A stretch of DNA of 64,000 bases. It comes from Psychromonas sp. MME1. Its GTDB lineage: Bacteria; Pseudomonadota; Gammaproteobacteria; Enterobacterales; Psychromonadaceae. The DNA lies in the NCBI RefSeq assembly GCF_041080865.1, contig NZ_CP160906.1, positions 2,232,001-2,296,000 of the forward strand, given 5' to 3'. Position numbers and translations under genes: made by a program. Positions 9,920-19,363 of the stretch are shown here, piece by piece. Under the pieces are notes generated by a model. The model did no database searches and was not told where the DNA came from. It was given only the letters and a program-made list of their open reading frames with translations. How positions within the stretch are numbered: the first letter of the stretch is position 1; every line of letters begins with the position of its first letter.

Positions 9920-12900
9920 TATGCTTCTCCTTCCGCTCGAGCCGCTAATACCGCTTTATAATCACGCGGCATAACTTTAACAATTTTCGCCAAGCTTGCT
10001 TCAACATCATCTAGGAATGCTGCTGCAACATTCGACTCGGTTAGCGTTAAATGCTTCGTTACTTTTGCAATTATTAACTCTTTATCTGCTTGCTCTAGTG
10101 GATCTAAATCAACCAGTTCCATATTACATTTACTAGCAAATGTTCCATCTTGATCCCAAACGTAAGCAACACCGCCACTCATACCTGCTGCAAAGTTACG
10201 TCCAGTTACACCAAGGATAATCGCAATACCACCAGTCATATATTCACAACCGTGATCGCCCACACCTTCCACAACTACTTCAGCACCAGAGTTACGCACA
10301 CAGAAACGTTCACCCGCTACACCGTTGATGTAGGATTCACCAGAAGTTGCACCGTAGAAGCAAACGTTACCGACAATGATATTGTCTTTCGCAACAAGCG
10401 TTGAATTACGGTAAGGGTACACCACAATTTGACCACCAGATAAACCTTTACCCCAGTAGTCATTGGCATCACCTTCAACGGTAAACTCAACCCCTTTAGC
10501 AAGGAAACAGCCGAAGGATTGTCCCGCAGAACCGGTGAATTTAACTTGCATTGGTTTTGGTAAACCTTGGTCGTTATAGACTTTCGAAATCTCATTAGAG
10601 AGCATAGTGCCACAGGAGCGATCGGTATTGACGATAGCAAACTCACCCGACACGGCTTCACCATTTTCCAGAGCAGGTTTCGCTAAGGCAATTAATTGAC
10701 GGTCTAAAACGGCTTCCAAATTATGATTTTGCGCAATTTGGTTATACATACCATCTTCAGTTTTCGCCGTTTCTTTAAACAAGATAGTGCTAAGATTTAA
10801 GTTTTTGTATTTCCAGTTGCTAATATTATCACGCACTTTTAGATTTTGCGTTTGACCAATCATTTCATTGATTGTTGCATAACCTAGCATTGCCATATTT
10901 TCACGCATACCTTCAACGAGGTAAGAGAAGAAAGTGACAACGTCTTCTACACGGCCATCAAAACGCTCACGTAATGTTTTATTTTGTGTCGCAATACCAA
11001 CTGGGCAGGTATTTAAATGACACTTACGCATCATAATACAACCTTCTACGACAAGAGCTGCAGTTGCAACGCCCCACTCTTCAGCACCAAGCAGTGCTGC
11101 AATAGTTAAGTCGCGTGGTGTTTTCATCTGTCCATCTGCTTGTAAAACAACGCGATTACGCAGGCCATTTTTAAGCAATGTTTGATGTGCTTCAGATAAA
11201 CCTAATTCCCATGGTAAACCGGCATGACGAATAGATGATAATGGTGAAGCACCCGTACCACCGTCAAATCCAGCAATTAAGATAACATCCGCTTTTGCCT
11301 TAGCAACACCCGATGCAATCGTACCAACACCCGCTTCTGATACCAATTTAACGTTAATACGACCTTTACGGTTGGCATTTTTCAAATCGAAAATTAGCTG
11401 AGCCAAATCTTCAATTGAGTAAATATCATGATGTGGTGGCGGTGAAATCAGACCAACACCCGGAGTTGAGTGGCGCGTGCGACCAATCCAATCATCAACT
11501 TTATGACCTGGAAGTTGTCCACCTTCACCCGGTTTAGCCCCCTGTGCCATTTTAATTTGTATTTCAGCTGCATTGGTTAAATAGTACGAGGTCACACCAA
11601 AACGGCCAGAAGCCACCTGTTTAATCGCAGAGCGCTCCCAATCACCATTCTCTTTTGGCAAGAAACGAATTGGATCTTCACCACCTTCACCGGAGTTAGA
11701 TTTTGCGCCAATACGGTTCATCGCGATAGCAAGCGTTGAGTGTGCTTCGTGTGAAATAGAACCAAAGCTCATTGCCCCCGTCGCAAAACGTTTGAGAATG
11801 TTTTCTGCTGATTCAACTTGGTCAAGCGGAATTGGACCACTTGCATTAGCAACAAAATCAAACTGACTACGTAATGTCGCCGCATTCTCACCTTGGTTAT
11901 CAACTGCCGCCGCATACTCTTTAAACTGCTGGTAGTTTTTACTACGTGTTGACTGCTGTAATAATGAGATAGTTGTTGGGTTAAATAGATGTTTTTCACC
12001 ACGCTGCTTCCATTGGTAAACACCACCAACGTCTAGGCGAGATACAGGCACTTCACGTAATGGGTAAGCAAAACGATGACGCACTAAAATTTCAGTGGCG
12101 ATATCATCAATGGATAAACCACCAATACGGGTCACGGTGCCTTTAAAGTAGTTATCGACAACCGCTTTGCTAACACCTAGCGCTTCAAATATTTGCGCAC
12201 CTTGATAGGATTGAATCGTTGAAATACCCATTTTCGAGAAGATCTTCAACAGACCCGCATCGATTGCGTATTTATAAGATTTAAAGATTTCAGCAACACT
12301 TTTATCTTTTGGTAGACGATTCTTCGCTTGTAAATCAACGATCATCTCTTCAATTAGATACGCATTTACCGCAGATGCACCGTAACCTATGACCGTCGCA
12401 AAATGGTGCGTTTCACGCACATCACCCGTTTCGACAACAATGTCACACAGCGCACGTAGACCGCGCTTAATAAGATAGTGATGAACAGCGCCCGTAACTA
12501 GCATCGCAGGAATAGCAGCATGGTCTGAGCTTGCCTTACGATCCGATAGAATAATAATCGAGTAGCCATCATGGATAGCATCTTCAGCATAGCGACAGAT
12601 ACGATCTAATGATTTCGCTAGTCGCCCTGGCTCACCCGTTGCAGGGAATAAGGTTTCTAATGTTTTTGCCTGTAAATGTTTATCATCTAAGGCATTGATT
12701 TTTTGTAATTCTGCATTGCTTAATACTGGCGATTCTAATTCAACTTTATGGCAGTGCGCCGGTGTTTCAGATAATAGATTTTGATCTTTACCTATGTAGG
12801 TATTAAGCGACATAACCATACGTTCACGAATCGGATCGATAGGTGGATTGGTTACTTGTGCGAAAAGCTGTTTAAAGTAATGCGACAGATGCTGTGATTG

Positions 12901-14436
12901 ATGTGAAAGCACCGCAAGAGGCCAATCTACGCCCATCGCACCAAGCGGTTCTTTGCCATCAACTAGCATCGGCAGTACGATTTCATTTATCTCTTCAGAG
13001 CTAACACCAAACGCTTGTAAACGACGTAATAAATGACCATCTTTAGGTTGTAAATTACGCTCTAATGCCGCTGGTTGTTTCTCTAATTTAACTAAGTTAT
13101 CAGCAAGCCATGTTTCATAGGGTTGTCTTGCTGCAATCGTGCCTTTAACTTCATCATCTGAAATAATGCGGCCTTGCTCAAGGTCAGCAACAAAAATACG
13201 CCCTGGTTGTAAACGACCGCGTGATTTAATGTTTTCTGGCTCAATATTAACAACACCACTTTCCGATGCCATGATCAGAAAGTCATCTTTAGTCACACAG
13301 TAACGTGAAGGACGTAAACCATTACGGTCAAGTGTCGCCCCAACCTGCACACCATCGGTGAAACAAACTGAAGCGGGGCCATCCCAAGGCTCCATTAAAT
13401 TGGCATGATACTGATAGAATGCACGACGAGTTGGATCCATATTCTTGTTTTCTTGCCAAGCTTCAGGGATCATCATCATTAATGCATGAGGTAAACTACG
13501 ACCAGAAAGAACAAGTAGCTCTAATGCCATATCAAAACTAGCAGAGTCCGACATACCTTCAGTACAAATAGGCATTAACATGTTTAATTCGGAACGGGTG
13601 AAGAATTCAGCTTCAAGTAACGCTTCTCGTGCTTTCATCCAGTTGATATTACCGCGAACTGTATTGATTTCACCATTGTGTGCAATATAACGGAAAGGTT
13701 GCGCTAAGCGCCAACGCGGGAAAGTATTGGTAGAGAAACGAGAATGCACCAAGGCTAACGCCGTGACCATACTTGGGTTCTGCAAATCAAGGAAATATTG
13801 CGGAACTTGTTCAGTGGTTAACTGACCTTTATAAACAATGGTTTTGTATGAAAAGGTGTTAATATAAAAATTGTCTTCGATACCTGTCACCGCTTGTAAA
13901 CAGATTCGAGTTGCATAGTTACGTAAAATAAATAATTTACGCTCAAGTGTTGCAGGAGGCATATCAATACCACCCGTCACAAACATATGCTCAAATTGAG
14001 GCTCACTACTTAGTGGATCAGCACCGATCATTGAATTATCAGTAGGAAGAACACGATAACCTAACACTTCTAGCCCTAAACTATCTGCAGTTCGGGCTAA
14101 TATTTCACGACATTCATGACGTTGGTTAGCATTTTTTGGAAATAGAATCGTACCGACACCGTATTGATCAAACTGAGGTAACGTAATCCCAACATTAAGG
14201 GCTTCAGTTACTAAAAACTCATGTGGTTTTTGTAAAAGAATACCAGCACCATCACCACTACAAGGATCGCAACCTTGACCACCACGATGTTCCATACGTG
14301 CTAGCATATCTAATGCTTGCGTCACGATCTTATGTGATTTTCTATTTTTTAAATGAGCGACGAAGCCGATACCACACGCATCATGCTCCATCTCTGGCAC
14401 ATAAAGGCCTTGAGCGTTTTGCTCTTTATTAGTCAT
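9919..14436 (-). CDS. gltB: Glutamate synthase (NADPH) large subunit GltB
   Basis: Forms glutamate from glutamine and 2-oxoglutarate. I start at the ATG at 14436 (MTNKEQNAQG) because AAGGA lies 7 bases ahead; frames from 14451 would place the ribosome site inside the coding sequence. This leaves a 20-residue propeptide before Cys21 (CGIGFVAH), the nucleophile of the class II amidotransferase domain. The FMN synthase domain follows (SGEGGEDP, KPGEGGQLPG, AGFDGGTGASP), with the 3Fe-4S cysteines in CIMMRKCHLNTCPVG, then the GXGXG C-terminal repeats. 1505 residues and fully intact, which contrasts with the frameshifted genes elsewhere in the window. Confidence 0.96.
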   Translation of the reverse strand: MTNKEQNAQGLYVPEMEHDACGIGFVAHLKNRKSHKIVTQALDMLARMEHRGGQGCDPCSGDGAGILLQKPHEFLVTEALNVGITLPQFDQYGVGTILFPKNANQRHECREILARTADSLGLEVLGYRVLPTDNSMIGADPLSSEPQFEHMFVTGGIDMPPATLERKLFILRNYATRICLQAVTGIEDNFYINTFSYKTIVYKGQLTTEQVPQYFLDLQNPSMVTALALVHSRFSTNTFPRWRLAQPFRYIAHNGEINTVRGNINWMKAREALLEAEFFTRSELNMLMPICTEGMSDSASFDMALELLVLSGRSLPHALMMMIPEAWQENKNMDPTRRAFYQYHANLMEPWDGPASVCFTDGVQVGATLDRNGLRPSRYCVTKDDFLIMASESGVVNIEPENIKSRGRLQPGRIFVADLEQGRIISDDEVKGTIAARQPYETWLADNLVKLEKQPAALERNLQPKDGHLLRRLQAFGVSSEEINEIVLPMLVDGKEPLGAMGVDWPLAVLSHQSQHLSHYFKQLFAQVTNPPIDPIRERMVMSLNTYIGKDQNLLSETPAHCHKVELESPVLSNAELQKINALDDKHLQAKTLETLFPATGEPGRLAKSLDRICRYAEDAIHDGYSIIILSDRKASSDHAAIPAMLVTGAVHHYLIKRGLRALCDIVVETGDVRETHHFATVIGYGASAVNAYLIEEMIVDLQAKNRLPKDKSVAEIFKSYKYAIDAGLLKIFSKMGISTIQSYQGAQIFEALGVSKAVVDNYFKGTVTRIGGLSIDDIATEILVRHRFAYPLREVPVSRLDVGGVYQWKQRGEKHLFNPTTISLLQQSTRSKNYQQFKEYAAAVDNQGENAATLRSQFDFVANASGPIPLDQVESAENILKRFATGAMSFGSISHEAHSTLAIAMNRIGAKSNSGEGGEDPIRFLPKENGDWERSAIKQVASGRFGVTSYYLTNAAEIQIKMAQGAKPGEGGQLPGHKVDDWIGRTRHSTPGVGLISPPPHHDIYSIEDLAQLIFDLKNANRKGRINVKLVSEAGVGTIASGVAKAKADVILIAGFDGGTGASPLSSIRHAGLPWELGLSEAHQTLLKNGLRNRVVLQADGQMKTPRDLTIAALLGAEEWGVATAALVVEGCIMMRKCHLNTCPVGIATQNKTLRERFDGRVEDVVTFFSYLVEGMRENMAMLGYATINEMIGQTQNLKVRDNISNWKYKNLNLSTILFKETAKTEDGMYNQIAQNHNLEAVLDRQLIALAKPALENGEAVSGEFAIVNTDRSCGTMLSNEISKVYNDQGLPKPMQVKFTGSAGQSFGCFLAKGVEFTVEGDANDYWGKGLSGGQIVVYPYRNSTLVAKDNIIVGNVCFYGATSGESYINGVAGERFCVRNSGAEVVVEGVGDHGCEYMTGGIAIILGVTGRNFAAGMSGGVAYVWDQDGTFASKCNMELVDLDPLEQADKELIIAKVTKHLTLTESNVAAAFLDDVEASLAKIVKVMPRDYKAVLAARAEGEA

Positions 14437-15011
14437 AAACATGTCCTTCAAGATAAAACAGTAAAGTGACCTTTACCCTTTTAGTTTTAATATTCAAAGT
14501 GCTGTACATAACCTATTTAAATAAACAAAAAATAGGCAATTCAATTTTACTTTTTTGGTAAAGGAAACTAACTTTATCGTACTGATTCGCACTTTTAAAT
14601 AATTTCCCTAGTAAGAAATAACACGCAAAACATCCCTATAAGCGCAGTGCTCATACATTATTTCTTATTAATAGCAGCCAAGCAGACGTAACTGTGCAGG
14701 CATTCTACCGTTTCAAACGCATAAAATCCAATTTTCTTATTTTTAACACACAATTCTTAATGTTAGTTTTTTGTAAAATTAAAATAAACTTTTACAAAAC
14801 CGCCAATAAAAAACAAAAACAGATAAATAACAATGAGTTAAGCAAAAACAACAGGATCTTATCGGTACAGTTATGCGCTCAGCTATATCCACAACCAGAC
14901 TCAAGATTAACAATTAAACAACAAAGCCACTAAAAGAACAATAATATTTATACAGAAAAAGTGAATATAAATTCATTTTAGAGCGGTTTTTATCTTTTAA
15001 ATGATTAAAAA
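14437..15011. other. Non-coding region upstream of gltB
   Basis: About 575 AT-rich bases between gltB (transcribed leftwards) and the end of ilvY (also leftwards). It should hold the gltBD promoter. The only structure I see is a perfect 10-bp inverted repeat at 14769-14799. A weak 79-codon reading frame on the plus strand is composed of low-complexity Lys/Asn/Phe and is not credible as a gene. No obvious ilvY terminator was found. Confidence 0.6.
14769..14799. promoter_or_regulatory. Perfect inverted repeat upstream of gltBD
   Basis: TTTTGTAAAA and TTTTACAAAA are separated by 11 bases, so equivalent bases are 21 bp (two turns) apart, as expected for a dimeric regulator on one DNA face. It lies about 330 bp before gltB. 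The cognate protein is unknown. A stem-loop in RNA is possible, but the AT content makes that weak. Confidence 0.4.
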
Positions 15012-15905
15012 TTAATGACTTAATTCGCCTGCAACGCAGCTAATAAATGCACTAATCAGAGGTTTTTCAATTTGCGTTTTATAACAGCATAAACCTAAAT
15101 CAAAAGATTGCAGACGATGCCTTGTTGTTAAACTTTGTACGCGATCCCGTACAGGGCTGTTTTCAATCACGACATCGGGGGCAATGCCGACACCGCAACC
15201 AAGCGCAACCATACTGATCAACGCTTCATGCCCTGCCACTTTGCCGTAAATGAAAGGTTTTCCCACTTTCAATAAGCGATACCAATTATCAAATCGTCGT
15301 CGTACAGAACCATGCTCAGGTAAAATAAAAGGTATTTTTTTCCAATCGATTTCACTGTTTTTTATTTGTTGAGTAACGGTACAGGGAATAGTTGGACCTA
15401 TGATAGAGAGTGGAATTTCCGCCAATTTAATAAAGTGTAAACGGGCAGGAAAGGGCTCAGGATAGGCAGTAATAGCAAAATCAACTTGCTCCTTAAGAAC
15501 ATGATCAACGGCGACCGCACTATCTCCCGTTGTTAATTTTATTTCGACTTTCGGATGCAGTACGCGAAAACGCTCTAAAATGGGGGGTAAATGGCTATAA
15601 GCGGCAGTGACCGAGCAATAGATATTGATTTGTCCTTCTAGCTCACTATTGCTCTGTTTAATCGTCCGTTTAATCAATTGCCACTGTTCGACTTGTTGTA
15701 ATGCATATTGCTTAAATAACAATCCCGCTTCCGTCAAGGTGACGGAACGGTTATCACGCAGTAACAGCTGCTCACCAACTTCTTCCTCTATACGCTGAAT
15801 TGAACGCGTTAAGGTTGATGGACTAACATGTTTTTCTTGCGCCGTTTTAGTGAAGTGCAAACTGTTCGCCAGATGCAGGTACAACTCTAAGGTACGTATA
15901 TCCAC
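15012..15905 (-). CDS. ilvY: LysR-type activator IlvY
   Basis: Activator of ilvC that responds to acetolactate and acetohydroxybutyrate. The N-terminal winged helix (MDIRTLELYLHLANSLHFTK, then HVSPSTLTRSIQRIEEEVGE) is nearly collinear with E. coli IlvY, and the 297-residue length matches. It starts with GTG at 15905, four bases after the sseA stop, so it is expressed from the sseA promoter. In E. coli ilvY lies directly against ilvC; here sseA is wedged between the two, yet the divergent arrangement with ilvC survives. Confidence 0.88.
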   Translation of the reverse strand: MDIRTLELYLHLANSLHFTKTAQEKHVSPSTLTRSIQRIEEEVGEQLLLRDNRSVTLTEAGLLFKQYALQQVEQWQLIKRTIKQSNSELEGQINIYCSVTAAYSHLPPILERFRVLHPKVEIKLTTGDSAVAVDHVLKEQVDFAITAYPEPFPARLHFIKLAEIPLSIIGPTIPCTVTQQIKNSEIDWKKIPFILPEHGSVRRRFDNWYRLLKVGKPFIYGKVAGHEALISMVALGCGVGIAPDVVIENSPVRDRVQSLTTRHRLQSFDLGLCCYKTQIEKPLISAFISCVAGELSH

Positions 15906-15908
15906 AAC

Positions 15909-16763
15909 TTAGCTTACCACCGGTAAATCATCTCGACTTCCCCATTCACTCCATGAGCCATCGTAAACAGATAAATCTTGATAGCCGGCTAAAGTGGCAG
16001 CAAGGGCAAGAATACAGGCTGTCACCCCAGAACCGCAACTAAAAATAACACGCTTATTTTTAGGCGCTATTGCTTCAAATATTAAGGCTAACTGATAGGC
16101 ATCCTGCATCTTTTGATCTTTAATTATATCCGCCACAGGTAAATTCTTACTATTGGGAATATGTCCAGAACGCACTCCCGCTCGAGGCTCTGCTTCCTTT
16201 GCATAAAAACGATTTGCAGAACGGGCATCAAGGATCGCTTGTTTTTCATCTTCTGTAGCCTGCAAAACTTCATCAGCATTACAGATAAGATGGCTTTGAT
16301 AATTAGCCACAAAATCACCTTCAGTAATAGGATCTTTTTGCGGCCCGTTTTCAATGGCTAAATCTCGCTTTTGCCATGCAGGCAAACCGCCATCTAATAC
16401 CGCAACGTTATTGAATCCCATCACTTTAAACATCCACCAAACGCGCGGGCTAGAAAAAATACCCAACGTATCGTAAATAACAATAATGCTATTTTGATTA
16501 ACGCCCAAATGACGTACCGATGTTTGAAAATCAGCTGCATTTGGCATCATGTGGGGTAAATCACTATGATGAGCGCAAATTTCACGATCAAAATCAAAAT
16601 AGATAGCACCGGGAATACGTGCCTCAAACCACTCTAATTTTCCATCGCGATTGGTATTGGGCATAAACCAACTCGCATCTAAAATAATTAATTCTGGATA
16701 GTGAAAATTCACTTGTAACCACTCAGCGGTCACCAATGGACTCGGTAATGTTAATACTGACAT
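15909..16763 (-). CDS. sseA: Sulfurtransferase, 3-mercaptopyruvate type (SseA)
   Basis: Two tandem rhodanese domains (about residues 1-140 and 160-284). The catalytic Cys243 sits in CGSGVTAC, the loop typical of 3-mercaptopyruvate sulfurtransferase rather than thiosulfate rhodanese (CRKGVTA). The N-domain has the usual ILDASWFMP start and an inactive loop. Length 284 is near the E. coli SseA value of 281. A strong AAGGAATAGAT site precedes the ATG. Co-transcribed with ilvY; no functional link is known to me. Confidence 0.88.
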   Translation of the reverse strand: MSVLTLPSPLVTAEWLQVNFHYPELIILDASWFMPNTNRDGKLEWFEARIPGAIYFDFDREICAHHSDLPHMMPNAADFQTSVRHLGVNQNSIIVIYDTLGIFSSPRVWWMFKVMGFNNVAVLDGGLPAWQKRDLAIENGPQKDPITEGDFVANYQSHLICNADEVLQATEDEKQAILDARSANRFYAKEAEPRAGVRSGHIPNSKNLPVADIIKDQKMQDAYQLALIFEAIAPKNKRVIFSCGSGVTACILALAATLAGYQDLSVYDGSWSEWGSRDDLPVVS

Positions 16764-16827
16764 ATCTATTCCTTACAAAGCCAATGACATTGGCTTATAA
16801 ACTTTTATCTAAACTGTGCTTATTATA

Positions 16828-16893
16828 TTGCAAAATTCGCAACATAACATTGCCAATATATCATTTTGCGCAACAACACTTATGCGCTATAGT
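16828..16893 (+). promoter_or_regulatory. IlvY-type operators and ilvC promoter
   Basis: In the 214-bp gap between sseA and ilvC, TTGCAAAATTCGCAA (16828-16842) and TTGCGCAA (16866-16873) share dyad TTGC/GCAA ends and are about 34 bp apart, with a further TTGCCAA between. A promoter with poor -35 TTTGCG (16865-16870), 17-bp spacer and -10 TATAGT (16888-16893) overlaps the second site. That is the layout expected of a LysR-activated promoter. Assignment to IlvY is by context. Confidence 0.5.
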
Positions 16894-16977
16894 TAGCGTC
16901 GAAAATTAAAGTCTACCTTAAAAAAGGATTTTAGACTCGTATTGTCCCTTATTTGTCAATTTTTGGAGTGTCACCAC

Positions 16978-18459
16978 ATGGCTAACTATTTTAATACTCT
17001 TCCTCTACGTGAAAAACTAAACCAACTAGGTCAATGTCGTTTTATGGATCGCAGCGAATTTGCTGACGGCTGTGAAGCATTAAAAGGTAAAAAAGTAGTG
17101 ATCATCGGTTGTGGTGCTCAAGGTCTAAACCAAGGTTTAAACATGCGTGACTCAGGCCTTGATGTTTCTTACACATTACGTGCAGAAGCGATCGCAGAAA
17201 AACGCCAATCTTGGAAAAATGCAACGGAAAATGGTTTCACTGTAGGTACTTACGAAGAGTTAATCCCACAAGCCGATCTTCTATGTAACCTAACACCTGA
17301 CAAGCAGCATACAGCTGTAGTTGGCGCGGTTATGCCTCTGATGAAAGACGGTGCGACACTCGCTTACTCACACGGTTTCAATATCGTTGAAGAAGGCATG
17401 CAAGTGCGTAAAGATATCACTGTTATCATGTGCGCACCAAAATGCCCAGGTACTGAAGTACGTGAAGAATACAAGCGTGGTTTCGGTGTACCAACACTGA
17501 TCGCGGTTCATCCAGAAAATGATCCACAGGGCCAAGGTCTTGCATGGGCAAAAGCATATGCATCTGCAACTGGTGGTGACCGCGCTGGTGTCTTAATGTC
17601 TTCTTTCATCGCAGAAGTTAAATCAGACCTAATGGGCGAGCAAACTATCCTATGTGGTATGTTACAAACTGGCGCAATCTTAGGCTTTGAAAAAATGGTT
17701 GCGGACGGTTTAGAGCCAGCTTACGCATCTAAATTAATCCAATACGGTTGGGAAACAGTTACTGAAGGTCTAAAATATGGTGGCATCACCAACATGATGG
17801 ATCGTCTATCTAACCCAGCTAAAATCAAAGCATTTGATATGTCTTTAGAGCTTAAAGATATTCTACGCCCACTATTTAACAAGCACATGGATGACATCAT
17901 TGAAGGCGAATTCTCTAAAACAATGATGGAAGACTGGGCTAACGATGACGTAAACCTACTTAAATGGCGCGCAGCAACGGCTGAAACAGGCTTTGAAAAA
18001 CAACCAGCTGGCGACATGGAGATTGGCGAGCAAGAGTTCTACGACCACGGTATCTTCTTAGTAGCGATGATCAAAGCGGGTGTTGAGCTTGCATTTGAAG
18101 CGATGACTGCATCTGGCATTATCGATGAGTCTGCATACTACGAGTCACTACATGAAACACCGTTAATTGCGAATACCATTGCACGTAAGAAACTTTACGA
18201 AATGAACGTTGTTATCTCTGATACAGCTGAATACGGTTGTTACCTGTTCGACCATGCTGCTAAACCACTACTTGCTGATTTCGTTAAAGCGATGAGCCCA
18301 CAATTCTTAGGCTCAGCACTACAAGTTAAATCTAACTCTGTAGATAACGCGCGTTTAATTGAAGTTAATGAAGCTATCCGTACTCATCCAGTAGAAATTA
18401 TTGGTAAGAAACTACGTGGTTACATGAAAGATATGAAAACGATTGTTTCTGCATCTTAA
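16978..18459 (+). CDS. ilvC: Ketol-acid reductoisomerase IlvC (class II)
   Basis: NADPH- and Mg-dependent enzyme that isomerises and reduces acetolactate in valine, leucine and isoleucine synthesis. I start at [20 protein letters not shown] (ATG 16978, TGGAGTG site); the frame is open further upstream but without support. The NADPH-binding [19 protein letters not shown] is near residue 45. The metal-binding region ([12 protein letters not shown]) follows. The protein has a duplicated C-terminal knotted domain, giving 493 residues, the long enterobacterial class. Codons are highly optimised, consistent with strong expression. Confidence 0.97.
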   Translation: MANYFNTLPLREKLNQLGQCRFMDRSEFADGCEALKGKKVVIIGCGAQGLNQGLNMRDSGLDVSYTLRAEAIAEKRQSWKNATENGFTVGTYEELIPQADLLCNLTPDKQHTAVVGAVMPLMKDGATLAYSHGFNIVEEGMQVRKDITVIMCAPKCPGTEVREEYKRGFGVPTLIAVHPENDPQGQGLAWAKAYASATGGDRAGVLMSSFIAEVKSDLMGEQTILCGMLQTGAILGFEKMVADGLEPAYASKLIQYGWETVTEGLKYGGITNMMDRLSNPAKIKAFDMSLELKDILRPLFNKHMDDIIEGEFSKTMMEDWANDDVNLLKWRAATAETGFEKQPAGDMEIGEQEFYDHGIFLVAMIKAGVELAFEAMTASGIIDESAYYESLHETPLIANTIARKKLYEMNVVISDTAEYGCYLFDHAAKPLLADFVKAMSPQFLGSALQVKSNSVDNARLIEVNEAIRTHPVEIIGKKLRGYMKDMKTIVSAS

Positions 18460-18484
18460 TAAAGCCAATCGCTAGCACATCATC

Positions 18485-18514
18485 AAGCCAAGGTATTTAC
18501 CTTGGCTTTTTTGT
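18485..18514 (+). terminator. ilvC terminator
   Basis: Stem AAGCCAAGGT / ACCTTGGCTT with a four-base loop, followed by TTTTTT. It lies just ahead of the convergent yhgN-like gene. Confidence 0.9.
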
Positions 18515-18517
18515 CTA

Positions 18518-19129
18518 TTAAGAAAAGGTCGGTAACAGATCTCGAATACCATTAATAAACATTTGTACGGACATAATTAACAATAACATCCCCATTAAAC
18601 GCTCTAATGCAGTCAAGCCTTTCACCTTTAAAATTTTGTAGAGTTTAGTCGACGAAAGCATTATTACCGCAGAGGCAATCCAAGCCAAAAACAGCGAAAT
18701 AAACAGTGCACCGGAATGGTCAGCATTGGTTTTTGCTAATACTAATAATGTCGCCAACGCAGCAGGCCCAGCAATCATAGGCAATGCAATAGGGACGACC
18801 AAGGGCTCATCACCAACTTTAGTGGCAAACATATCTCCCCCATGCGGACTTGGAAAAATCATCTTTAATGAGATCACGAAAAATATAATCCCACCTGCAA
18901 TCGTGATTGCCTGTGTTTCGAGATGGAATAGACTTAAAAATTGTTCGCCAAAAAACAAGAAAACAACCAAAATTAAAAAGCCAATTAGCATTTCTCGCAC
19001 AATGATCTGAGTATGCCTTTGCTTATCAATATTCTTTAGAATGCTTAAAAGTAAAGGGACATTACCAAAGGGATCGAGAATAAAAAATATGAGTACTGCT
19101 GTTGAGAAGATCGGAAAAGTTGTCTCCAT
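18518..19129 (-). CDS. yhgN: MarC/YhgN family inner-membrane protein
   Basis: Six-helix membrane protein of 203 residues in the MarC family; biochemical function is not established despite the historical multiple-antibiotic-resistance name. It is closer to E. coli YhgN than to MarC: FILDPFGNVPLLLSIL, GGIIFFVISLKMIFPS, EPLVVPIALPMIAGPAALATL and ALERLMGMLLLIMSVQMFINGI line up almost throughout. Stands alone, convergent with ilvC. Confidence 0.8.
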   Translation of the reverse strand: METTFPIFSTAVLIFFILDPFGNVPLLLSILKNIDKQRHTQIIVREMLIGFLILVVFLFFGEQFLSLFHLETQAITIAGGIIFFVISLKMIFPSPHGGDMFATKVGDEPLVVPIALPMIAGPAALATLLVLAKTNADHSGALFISLFLAWIASAVIMLSSTKLYKILKVKGLTALERLMGMLLLIMSVQMFINGIRDLLPTFS

Positions 19130-19320
19130 TCGCCACCATCCTTGTCAATAAATAATATTTCAAAACGTATTGATTACTGAAATCGGCAATACGATATAGC
19201 TATTTGATTTGAATATACAGTTTTATTATTTAAAAAATTCACACGCTGAACAATAGAAATGATTAACAGTAAAACATGGAGGTTTGATCAATAGGAGGAC
19301 GGAGATATTAGGAAGGCTAG

Positions 19321-19350
19321 AAAAAACAAGGAGGTTAAACCTCCTTGTTT
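19321..19350 (-). terminator. Terminator of the amylase gene
   Basis: Perfect 11-bp stem AACAAGGAGGT / ACCTCCTTGTT with a 3-base loop. On the minus strand it is followed by TTTTTTC, directly after the amylase stop codon. Confidence 0.9.
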
Positions 19351-19363
19351 ACATTAATGCTGT

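Noticed and set aside
14694-14933. 79-codon frame upstream of gltB on the plus strand
   Set aside because: Low-complexity Lys/Asn/Phe composition, no ribosome site and no family features; expected by chance in AT-rich DNA.
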